Source: Phalacrocorax aristotelis (lineage: Eukaryota > Chordata > Aves > Suliformes > Phalacrocoracidae). Taken from it: 64,000 bases of DNA. The notes beneath the pieces were generated by a model that saw nothing but the letters and a program-made list of their open reading frames with translations, was not told the origin of the DNA and searched no databases. The position numbers were made by a program, and so were the translations under genes. Location of the stretch: positions 109,783,277 through 109,847,276 of the forward strand of contig NC_134278.1 of NCBI RefSeq assembly GCF_949628215.1. Reading direction: 5' to 3'. Below, one piece after another: positions 14,401 through 23,900 of this stretch. Each line of letters opens with the position of its first letter. Positions within the stretch are counted from its first letter, which is position 1.

Positions 14401-17384
14401 ATGGTGGGAGCACAAAGTGACCCTGCTTTGCATCATTTTGAAAATCCATGCAGTGGTACTTACTGGGATCTTGTAATAGCTGGGCTGCAATAGAAACACG
14501 ACGCCTCTCGCCCCCAGAAATTCCTACAAAAATACGGCTTCCAATTATTTTGTCAGCAATGTGGCTGAGACTCAGCTCAGCCATAACCGCATCTACCTGA
14601 AAAATAATTACGATATAGAAAGACTAAACACAATCCAACTCAGATAACTGTATGCAAAATGAAAACATGAAAGAAAAAAAGACATAATTTTAAGCTATGG
14701 CTTTGCCAATATACTGCTTGCATCCCTTCTGGTTGGAAGGTATCTGGCTTCATTTCTATTTGATTAATTCTAATAAATTATTTCAATTATAATTTTAAAA
14801 ATTTTATTTTCATTTATTCTGAAATTAGTAGAATTTTAGCTACAGTTGACATTGAGAGTTGAAGACTTCAGAGGTGGGACTAGAAGTTAAGGTATGAAGC
14901 ATAACGTGCTGGTCTGGCTTCCAAAATAAGGGAGCAGAAAGGCACATCGATTCTGGGGTTGTATAAAATACTGAGTAGAAGACAGGTGAAGAGAGAAGAC
15001 AGAGAGTATGAGCCTTTGGTCAGGAATATCCAAACTTTACCCTCAACAGAGGCCAAAAAGAGTCCTTTAACAGGTCTGAAACACACCTATTTTATCAAGA
15101 AAGTAGCTTGTATGGGGCTTATTGGACCAGTGCTTTTTGGAGCTATTCTGGTTAGTGAGAAGCATCCCACAGGAGCCAGAGAAGTGACAGTCACTGCTGC
15201 TGTCCACGAGACTTGCCAGCACACATACCCCTAAACACTCCAGAGAACTGGGGTTCCCAGCTGGGGAAGAGGAACTGACCTTGATACCAACTGCAGAATC
15301 TCCTGCAGCAGTAACTGCTGCAGCTTTGGGCGGGAGAGTTCTGTCCCAGCATAACAGGGATTCCCTGGGGCGTCAGCACAAGCCCCTTGCAAAGGCGGGG
15401 AGCACCAGAGACCTTGTGTCCTACCCCTCAGCCAGAGGTTTCCTCCCCATTTGCAGAATGAGGATTACAAAACCTTACAAATGTGAAACACAGCCATGGA
15501 TGGAAAATGCTGCTGGTGAAAGCATTACATTACATCATGTCTGCCTTTCTGCTGGAAGACAATAAAGTACAGACCTTCTTTTTGATTAAGTCATTGGAAC
15601 GTTTCTGAAGAGTTAATAAAGCAGTGTAGGTCAGAGACTCTTGTATGGTGAGGAAGCTTAACAAAGTGTCACTCTGGAAAAAAAAAAAGGTGAAGAGGAA
15701 GAAGCAGTTAGTCCTGCAGTGCCCTTGCTCACACAACTTTAATTCATTCATACAATTTATTAACCTCTTTGTACCAAATTTAATAACTAGTAAAATCACA
15801 GTCAGATTACATTACTCCATTACACTAGCAACTTTACTTTCTTTAAATGAGAGGAAGCACTGTGCACAAAAATAAATGTAGAAATCAACCTGTGGCACAT
15901 AAGAGAAGCAATCTCTAAACTGTTCCTTCTTCAGCTGACGTCCGTTCACATACACTTCACCAAAGAAGTTGTCTTTATGTCCCAGTCTTCCTGATATTGC
16001 ATCCAGAAGTGTTGTTTTCCCAGATCCTTTCAAAGAAAAGAAATTAATCATGTGATGAGTTGAATTTTATGATTTCAAGAGCAGTAGCCTCACTTGGATG
16101 GACACATATGAAAATAATTTTTTTTCTCAATACCATTAAAATAATAGGTCCTGAAAATACAGCTAGTTAAGGGAAATAAACAGGAAAGCTACAATGTGTG
16201 CAAACTAGCATTTAATTCATACAAATTCACGCTTCATAGTGAAATGTTTCACTTCATAATGAAGCATTTGAGCTTAGAAGTACCCTTATCTTTTACTGAA
16301 GTTATAATTGTTAGTTAGATGACAGAAGATTGAACTCTGAAAACCCAGAACAACATTTTTACAAGGCAGGGGTTAAAACCAGCTGCAATTTCATTATTTA
16401 AAACACAGATCTCAGACACACTCATACCACTGTCGAAGTCACTGGTATTAACTCTGATCTTATTGCTTTTAAAGTACTGGAAAAACTTACCAGAATTTCC
16501 TAAAATGCCCATAATCTGGCCACTCTCTATGTGAAATGAAACATCCTTAAGTATTTTCCGGGTCCATTTTTTATGATATAAAGAAACATTCCACCATGGG
16601 CCAACACGTTGTCTTGGAAAGCAAACATCAAAAAAGATCAAACAGAGAAGATATAAAAATTTTGCATAAACGAATGGTTTATAGCTACTTGCATGAGGGA
16701 TGGGAGCCTGCATGGATTTTAAAATGTTGCGGGCAGGAGGAGGGAGGGAATCCTTCCCCCTTCCCAGGCTTTTTAAGTTTTTACCTTCAGCATTATATGG
16801 AAGATGAAGTCTGAACAGGTTTTTTCAGAATGACAGCTAGGAGGCTTTTGGACTACAACCAAAAGGGGAAACTTGAACGGAGGCTTTATTTGTTGATGGT
16901 GTTTGCCGGCCATTAATCCACCTGACTGTTTTCTTAGGGCCTCACATTATCCTTCTGGCGGCCATAAGAAAGGCAGTGGGAAAGGGCACAATCTTTGGAA
17001 ATCTCTAAAGCATGTCCTTCAGGGACATGTGAAGAAGAACCGGTGAGCCCTCTGGGGGACAGACCGCCTCTGTCTCCCTCAAGCCACGTACTCTACCCTT
17101 GTGGCAGGCGGCCCAGCACCATGAGGCAGGTGGCCTGGCAACATCCCTCTTTCTTTACTGGGCTGAAGGCCACCACTCCCAGTCCCTCTCCCCTCAGCCC
17201 CTGGGTTCAGAGCAGCTCCTGGTGGGCAGGAGCTCGCCACACTGCCTTCCCAGCCCTACCTGACAGTGTAGGAGACGCCCCGGACACTGATGCTGTCAGA
17301 GGGCTGCGCCATGGCCTTCACCTCGCCTGTCTTCCCACTGCTGCTGCAGCTCCTCTCCAGGGCGGGAGACCCTCTGCCCGACAT
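2304..17384 (-). CDS. ABCG5: ABCG5, sterol half-transporter (12 of 13 coding exons; 3' end outside window)
   Basis: ABC half-transporter, partner of ABCG8. The heterodimer exports cholesterol and plant sterols across the apical membrane of hepatocytes and enterocytes. Exons on the minus strand in transcript order: 17384-17260, 16612-16491, 16026-15890, 15673-15575, 14596-14464, 12910-12771, 11617-11488, 8775-8562, 8319-8114, 7211-7073, 4251-4066, 2416-2304. All introns are GT-AG and the phases close, giving 581 whole codons. Seen in the translation: Walker A GNSGSGKT (residues 80-87), Q-loop in exons 3/4, signature ISGGE (187-191), Walker B VMLLDE (207-212), H-loop His244, then five of six membrane helices. 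The start ATG at 17384 has an in-frame stop 33 nt upstream (17420-17418). The last exon (TM6 and stop) is not in the window; intron 12 runs off the left edge through a CR1. The signature differs from human (ISTGE). No other coding sequence was recognised in the introns. Confidence 0.97.
4066..4251 (-). CDS. ABCG5: ABCG5 coding exon 11 (TM4-TM5)
   Basis: 186 bp. Encodes [17 protein letters not shown]4 and [14 protein letters not shown] of TM5. The Ala of SAG aligns with human Ala540, a residue implicated in sterol transport, and is conserved. Confidence 0.97.
7073..7211 (-). CDS. ABCG5: ABCG5 coding exon 10 (TM2-TM3)
   Basis: 139 bp. Encodes [20 protein letters not shown] and [15 protein letters not shown], the intracellular loop and TM3. 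Donor CTG|gtaagc. Confidence 0.96.
8114..8319 (-). CDS. ABCG5: ABCG5 coding exon 9 (TM1-TM2)
   Basis: 206 bp. Encodes [20 protein letters not shown], a hydrophobic TM1 and [12 protein letters not shown] of TM2. Donor TTT|gtgagt. Confidence 0.97.
8537..8552 (+). repeat. G-run (G4-C-G11) beside the ABCG5 exon 8 donor
   Basis: Homopolymer G tract on the +, C tract in the ABCG5 transcript, starting 10 nt inside the intron after exon 8 and followed by a T-rich run. Confidence 0.9.
8562..8775 (-). CDS. ABCG5: ABCG5 coding exon 8
   Basis: 214 bp. Encodes [18 protein letters not shown] to FYKLWILL, the linker and connecting helix before TM1. The intron immediately after the donor carries a long C homopolymer (see findings). 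Confidence 0.97.
10747..10801. repeat. (AC)n/(GT)n microsatellite with inverted-repeat core
   Basis: An (AC) run followed by ATGTATGTGTGTAC and further CA repeats, in ABCG5 intron 7. The outer 9-base arms GTACACACA and TGTGTGTAC are perfectly self-complementary. Confidence 0.85.
11488..11617 (-). CDS. ABCG5: ABCG5 coding exon 7
   Basis: 130 bp. Encodes [19 protein letters not shown] to [11 protein letters not shown], the end of the nucleotide-binding domain. Donor ATG|gtaagt. Confidence 0.97.
12724..12741 (+). repeat. A18 homopolymer in ABCG5 intron 6
   Basis: Poly-A on the + strand (poly-T in the ABCG5 transcript) about 30 nt beyond the exon 6 donor. Confidence 0.9.
12771..12910 (-). CDS. 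ABCG5: ABCG5 coding exon 6 (Walker B, H-loop)
   Basis: 140 bp. Encodes [19 protein letters not shown] and [11 protein letters not shown]: Walker B with catalytic Glu212, D-loop and H-loop His244. An A18 run (poly-T in the transcript) lies about 30 nt past the donor. Confidence 0.97.
14464..14596 (-). CDS. ABCG5: ABCG5 coding exon 5 (ABC signature)
   Basis: 133 bp. Encodes [19 protein letters not shown] and the signature [20 protein letters not shown]. The signature reads ISGGE, whereas the human protein has ISTGE. Donor CCA|gtaagt. Confidence 0.97.
15575..15673 (-). CDS. ABCG5: ABCG5 coding exon 4
   Basis: 99 bp, phase 0 at both ends. Encodes [20 protein letters not shown] to DLIKKK, the segment after the Q-loop. 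Acceptor follows a T-rich tract. Confidence 0.96.
15890..16026 (-). CDS. ABCG5: ABCG5 coding exon 3
   Basis: 137 bp. Completes Walker A ([16 protein letters not shown]) and runs to FSYVPQ of the Q-loop. Acceptor gaaag|GA, donor CAG|gttgat. Confidence 0.96.
16491..16612 (-). CDS. ABCG5: ABCG5 coding exon 2
   Basis: 122 bp, phase 2 in and phase 1 out. Encodes [17 protein letters not shown] through [10 protein letters not shown], the first half of Walker A. Acceptor ccaag|ACA, donor CTG|gtaag. Confidence 0.95.
17260..17384 (-). CDS. ABCG5: ABCG5 coding exon 1
   Basis: Encodes [12 protein letters not shown] to ..VSYTV plus two bases of an Arg codon. The donor is CAG|gtaggg. The in-frame stop at 17420-17418 favours Met at 17384; a second in-frame Met at 17312 is possible. 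The N-terminus is GC-rich and poorly conserved, six codons shorter than human. Confidence 0.85.
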
Positions 17385-17833
17385 CCTCTGGTGCTGGCGT
17401 CCCACAGACTCCCTCCCTCACGCTGCTGGCCAGGTGCCCGACCCTGCCACCACCATGCCTCCCTGGCCCTGGGCAGGGGCAGCTCCCTGCTGCCCCCGGG
17501 TCGGAGCAGGTCACTGTCCCCAGCGCTCACCACCTGGGGAAGCGCCTACCTAAAAGAAAATAGAGGGGCTTTTGGTTCTTCCTTTTTGCTGAGAACAACT
17601 GATAGGTGATTAGCTGAAGCCGCTATCTGATGTACCTTTAGCCTGAGCTGTTACTGTCCCAGAGGAGGGGAATATTTCCCTGTCCACGGGGTCACGCCAG
17701 CTGCAGAGACGCAGCGCGCCAGGAGAAACTGCCGCAGCGAAGGTGCCTGGAAAGGGCTGAGCTCAAAACCAATAAGAGAAGGACTTCCACAGCTTTCCAA
17801 GAACAGCAGGGAGTGAGACCTTCCACTGCCAAC
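17385..17833. promoter_or_regulatory. Bidirectional ABCG5/ABCG8 promoter interval
   Basis: The two start codons are 449 bp apart on opposite strands, so both transcription starts must lie here or just outside. Two WGATAR sites 17 nt apart are visible, TGATAG at 17600-17605 and CTATCT (AGATAG on the minus strand) at 17623-17628, plus a CCAAT box at 17769-17773. No TATA box was seen. The human promoter is reported to be driven by GATA factors with HNF4-alpha, so the GATA pair fits known regulation. I could not see a clean DR1 or DR4 nuclear-receptor element by eye. Confidence 0.75.
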
Positions 17834-17905
17834 ATGAAGGAATCCACTGAAAATGTCTCTCTGGACGGTGCTGGCTGGAGCCAGGTGGCATGTGAAGGCT
17901 TGCCG
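17834..17905 (+). CDS. ABCG8: ABCG8 coding exon 1
   Basis: 72 bp from ATG at 17834 to the donor CCG|gtgagc. Encodes 24 residues beginning [12 protein letters not shown]. Not conserved in sequence with mammals; placed by position, by the good donor, and by phase 0 matching exon 2. Confidence 0.78.
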
Positions 17906-20900
17906 GTGAGCGAGACCTGCGGGGAGGGACTCGAGGGGGTCAGCTATCCCACAGCTACAGCAATCACCCGGGAGCTGGGATTTTGCAGCAAGCCCTTACC
18001 TCCACCAGCTCTGAAACGGGGAGCCAAAAGTGTCCTCACCCCTCAAGAGCACACTGGGGATGAGGCAGGTGCCATGCAAGCTATGGATGCCACAGTGGTG
18101 GGGCTGAGGGAGAGGATCTTCAAATATGTGGATGGAGCAGAAAGTCCCTGAGTATGGCCTGGACTGGCTTTCCCAGGACATGTCTTTGGGCTGCAAAACC
18201 AGCTCCCCACATTTTCTGGGGACCACCTATTTTTTAAAAATTAAGTTCAAAGTAAGCAAGAGCATGGAGCGCTTCGGCAGTGCAGGGAGCTTGGAAGGCT
18301 TTAATATGGCTTTTCAGGCTGCTTGGTGTCCCTTTTCTTTCTGCTGTGTATCAAGACTGAAAAGATTAGTCAGCCCCATTTGCTGTGACGGTATGAGGTG
18401 CACACAAAGACTGTGATAACCATCTGCCAAAGATACCACAGGCATGGATAGGACTTGCTACACAGGGAACAGGTTCGTTTGGCTTGGCTAGGGTATGAAT
18501 CTGACTCGTAGAAAAGGCACAAGGCTGTGGGAGAGATATGGCTGTCTGGAGTTAAAACTACAGGCATGCACACAGAAACAAACCCAAAGCCAGAATGCTG
18601 CCTCAGCAAAGACTTCTTAATTGCAACTATATGCAAAAGGTTAACCAAGCCAAGTAGAGACTCTGTTATTTTAACTGGCATCTCAGAACACTAGGTTCCA
18701 GTTGACAAACTGTGAATTTAAAACCAAGGGGAGAAAAAGAGACTGCACTCGTGGTTGCACACCTACTTGTTCATAAACCCTCCAAGTTAACAAGTCCTTG
18801 TGGAATTCAGTAACGAACATACTTGCAGTGAACCTTAATTTTTAGTTGCCATAACATGAATTTCAATACGCACCATTTTGATCCAGTAGACTAACACTGC
18901 TGAAGCAGTATATTTTTTTCTCAAAAATAGAGTCCAATCTCTTTATCGTGGCATGATATTTATCTCCATTATGAAAGTGATTCCATTTAAATTGAAAGCA
19001 AACTGAAGAGCGTGTTTGGCCCTCGTACATGCTGCTAGAACAAAGTACGTTTCACACTGATTAACAGATAACTCGTTTCAAACCTTCAGACTTTTGCACT
19101 ACAGTAACTCATCAACAATACAGTTATATCCCATAAAATCTATTTACCTTTGTGCTTTGCCCTTTCTGAACTTCAGTTATGACAGCACTATAGGTATTGC
19201 AATTAACTATTGTCATGAATCTAATAACTTTTCCAGACGAAGGCCCAGGATACTATTTTTTGCTCTGAAGAAGATAACAGTCTGTATTTCACATACAGTG
19301 GAAAATCAAACATTCTCGAGGTCAAAGAACTTAACTACCAGGTAAAAGTTCTAATTTATATACCTCTCTTCAGCAGGGAGCATAGCCAGCAATCCCTGTT
19401 TCTATATGCAGGCCATTTTAAAAGCCAAACAAAGTTGAAATTCACAACGCAAAGTTCGCACAGCTGTTGCACAATCAAATACACAGAAGTTTCATGAGCA
19501 GAATCATGCTTTTGGCTGCAATATTGACAGCAGGCTAAACCCTGCATTGTAAATATATCTAGTAAAGCTAGGGGATAAGACAGGAAGAGAAGTCTGTTTC
19601 AAGGCTCTGTTTTTTCTCAGTCTTGAGCCAAATTATTCCTCTGAGGGCTGGGGTAAAGAGACTTTCCGCCCAGCTAGAGATGGTGGGAGCACTTGCTGGC
19701 AAGAAGGAATATGCAGAAGGAGAAAAGAAAGGATGACTAACAAGGAGGATTTCAGGGAACCAGTGAAATTTTTCATCTCCCTTTGTGCCACGATGGCATC
19801 TGACGTAGACTTCACAATTTTCAGTTCTGCATAATTTCAAATTATATTAAAAATTTTAAACATTTAAGATTTACAATAGCAATAAATTACCAAGGTAACA
19901 GAGGACAGAGATAGCTTTAGTGATTAACAGTATAAGAAGCAAAGCACAACAACTACATTTGGCTGTAAAAGAACTTTCTTCCATGTATTTCTGAAGATTA
20001 ACAATATTTTAACATATTCTCTACTTGTAATGCCGTAACTTTGAAGATGTTTATTGCTAAATAGTTTATTGTTTGAATTGAAGGGACTTGTTTCTTTCTG
20101 TTAGGTTAACACAGCATCCCAGATTCCCTGGTATGAAAACCTCGCGCAGATGAAAATGCCATGGACCTGGAAATCGGATCCCCGTTCTCATGTGTCAATA
20201 ATCCAGAATCTGAATTTAAAAGTTCAAAGCGGTCAGATGCTAGCTATCATAGGAAGCACTGGTAAGAGCAACTGAATTTCATGATTTTACTAGCTCTCAG
20301 ATAAAATGTACTTGGCCAAGAGCTGCAGTCTTTGAAATAGCAAAATCTAGCTGAGAAACAAATATTGGAAATATGTAACTTAAATACATTATTTAAAATG
20401 TATGAGGAAACAAAGAATGATAGCGGGGGTGGGGTGGGGGAATTCTTTTCAAAACCAATTTTGTTATGACTTGTACACATTTGCTGTTTGTTTCCTGTGG
20501 TGTGGTGGGGTATTGTTATAACCGTGGCCTGCAGTTGCAGTTCTGCTGGACATGAATAAGCCATGAAGGCTCAGGTTCAAAACAGGCCAGTTGCAGACCT
20601 TACCCAGTAACACAGAAGACGAACGAGGCCAGACTCTGTAAAAAAGATGAATGGCAACCTCCACAGCCATAAGCAGGAATTCCCTTCAGATGGAATCAAT
20701 TCTAACAGGATAAAATATTGTATTTGGATTAATTAAGAGTAATTAATTGAGAAAACAGCTCTTCTTCTGTTTTGCTTTAAAATGGGTCTCTACTTTCTTA
20801 CATCTTTTTTTTTTTTCCTTTAATTTTCTGGCGGGACTCATTAAATCTTCTCCAGGCTGAGGTTGACTAATGGAGAGATGGCCTTTACCCCATGTGGTTA

Positions 20901-23900
20901 GTTGAGTCTAAGCTCACATAGGGGGAAAAGTAGTAGACATGTGACCTGTTAAACTGAAGGAAAAAGTACCCATACTTTGGAGGTAAAACCCCCATGCTGT
21001 GTCTCCACTAGACTCTTACCTCAGGTTAGCTCAGTTGTTCAGTGAAGACGCTCTCTCTCAAAGGCAAGGCATATTTGCCAAAGAAGTTTTATTTCTACAA
21101 AAGACGTTTTCCTTCCCCATTGCCATGGGGATTCTTTCTTAGCACATATCCTTAATGTAATTGAAGTTGTAAAGCTTGTGATGAAATAACATATTGAGTT
21201 ATAGCACCTTTGTAAGGTAACATACGCAGAGCACAAACCCCTTTCAGCAAACTAGTCAAACTATTTTTAAAAGCCATTTATCATCTATTTCATCAAATGC
21301 CTTAGTAAAATGGATTAAACTGCTGATGGGTTTCACATTGTCAATGGCAATCAATATGTCACTCTTAAGTAGAGCGATACGTGGTTTACAGATGGATGGG
21401 TTTCTTTTTTAAAATGTATATATAAAGAAACAAGCACGGAGTTAATCTTTCAACAGGGAGACTAGAAATAAATGACATCTAATCATAATAAGAAAGCTCT
21501 GTGTATTTACATACAGTATCGTATAGCAAGAAGGAAAAATTCATTTACTATTTAATTCTGAATCAGGTTTTGTTTTCATTGTTTTACTTCCCTTACCTCT
21601 GAGTATGAGCCAGCTTTTCTTAATTATTTAAATGACTTTTTGTCTTATTAAAGTCATAATAATTTTTATTTCAATCATGGTTAAGATTCTTATTGTTTGG
21701 ATATTCATTCAGCACCTTAGTCGTTCAGCTGTTCCAGCTGCCGTTTCTGAATTCACAATTCCCTCCGCAAGGCAAGCTCTTGCCGAGCCTTTAGTTGCCA
21801 GCCCCGCAGCCAGCGCAGGATACTACCTTTCACTTATGTTTCAAAGGTGAAAGAGCGGTAACAAGAGGTAACAAAGGTAAAAAGAGGACAAAGAGATCTT
21901 GCTGCTTGAGTTCATGGAGCTATGCTCAACGCCCAGCTACCCAATCCTGCTGAGAAATTACAAAGGTTAGAGCCACGTACTCCATTCCAGAGGAGAGAGA
22001 CTTCCTGAACATGAGCTTGTAGTCAGGTGTCAGTGTTTTCTTTCAAGACCATCTGTCTCTGCAGCTTTGGAAAAGCTTCATGAAGGGTTGGGGAAAAGAT
22101 GTTAAGGAACAAAAACTTCTATCCTCTGCCTGTGACTAAATCAACTTTTCAAAATGATGTCCTGAAAATTAATTTATATTTTAATTTTGATTTTTCTAGC
22201 TGGTGGAAAGACATCTTTGCTTGATGTGATAACTTGCCGAGATCATGGAGGCAAAATCAAGTCTGGTCAAATCATGATCAATAACAAACCCAGCACTCCC
22301 CAGCTTGTGAAGAAATGCATCGCACACGTGCGGCAGGATGACCGACTGCTCCCCCACCTGACTGTCAGAGAAACGCTATTGTTCGTTGCCAAACTGCGGC
22401 TTCCAAAGTTTTTTTCAGACTCACAAAGGAAAAAAAGGGTAATTAAGCTGTTGGAAAAAAATAAAGTTGTCAAAAATGTTTCTGACAGGAATTATCCAAG
22501 AGATCCTGCGTGTTTGGAGTCAGAACAGCTAATCTGGCATTTTTTAATGTAGATTATGAATTATAAACCTTTTTCGTCTTTCAAGATAGAAACCAGCAAT
22601 TGTTCCAAAGCTCATAAAAAAATGACAATCTAGAGAAAGCATTAGAGAGGCTGAAAGAACTAAATTGCTGATCGTTGAGCCTTTTTTAATGTTACCTCTA
22701 AAAATCAAGGTTTGTTTTCAAGTGTCTCTTGATCAGATAGCACTGAAATATCCAGATGAATTTTAACCACATTAATCATATTTTTGGCATTAACTATGCA
22801 CGAACGTGCAAATAAACTCTTGCTCTATCTCCGTTACCCTTTGGATCCCCCAGGTAGAAGACGTAATAGCAGAACTACGCTTGCGTCAGTGTGCAAATAC
22901 CAGGGTAGGGAACGAGTACCTCCGCGGTGTTTCAGGAGGCGAGAGGCGGAGAGTGAGCATCGGTGTGCAGCTGCTCTGGAACCCGGGTGAGCAAAACCCT
23001 GACACCTTCCTTGTACCCACCACAGACCACTGGGGGAAATGGGGCAGTAAATGAAGACAGGAGCTTTCAGGGAAGAGTCATACACACAGCTGCCCCAAAG
23101 GCAGCATGGGGAGTTCATCCTCAGGACACTTACCAGTTCTTGCACCACCCTGTGCCAGAGGTTACGCCTCCATAGCAAAGGTAGGCACAGCGACTGGGTG
23201 CTGGTCCGTTTGCTTAAATTGAAGTCAGTGCTGGTCACAGATAATAATGTAATTATCACAGCACTAATTCTGTAAATGGAGCGGTTCAGGAGCCAGCCCA
23301 CTTTCACTTCTGTCCCCCTTGCCAACGCAGCAGCAGTGACAGCCAGGCAGAGCACCCCTGGGAGCCTTCTCCCACCGCTCTCTAAGAGCACCATCACACA
23401 GACTACTGAAAGTTGCCTGAAGTCACCCCTACAGCAGTGCTGTGGTTTGTGCATATCGGTATGAGGTTTGTTTTTTATCTGACCACATGCCACAAGTTAC
23501 ATTGGAAGGCTGCTGGCCTATTATAACATCGGGATTGTTTTCCTTTCCTCCAACCCAGCCCATTTACATGTGCAATGTTAACAGGGAAGGTCATTTTCTT
23601 GGCTGCATAGTCAGTCATTGTGGTCTTGTGCAACTCACTGACGTGGCTGGCTCATGCCGCAGGTGAACTAGAAATTTCCATCATCTTCAGAAGAAGGAAA
23701 ACATAAGGCTAAATCCGCAGCTGATTTTGCAGGCCTGAATCCCCTATCTGCTCATGTACATATCTATCTATCTATCTATATATCTCAAAAGCACTAATAA
23801 TCTTGGCTGAGCCTCTTGTTGAGCAAGATTTCCCATCAGCTCTTCCACTGGGAAATGGATCTGAGAATTTTTTTGCTTGTATAAAGTTATATTTTTGTAA

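Noticed and set aside
16995..17609. 204-residue + strand open frame over ABCG5 exon 1 and the promoter
   Set aside because: It lies in GC-rich sequence antisense to a well-supported exon, has low-complexity Pro/Ser/Arg composition and matches no family; most likely a shadow.
17385..17833. LXR response element (DR4) or HNF4 DR1 in the shared promoter
   Set aside because: No convincing two-half-site element was visible by eye; a matrix scan would be needed and could also find it in the introns.
22834..23493. 219-residue minus-strand open frame across ABCG8 exon 5
   Set aside because: It is antisense to a conserved coding exon and shows no recognisable domain; treated as chance.
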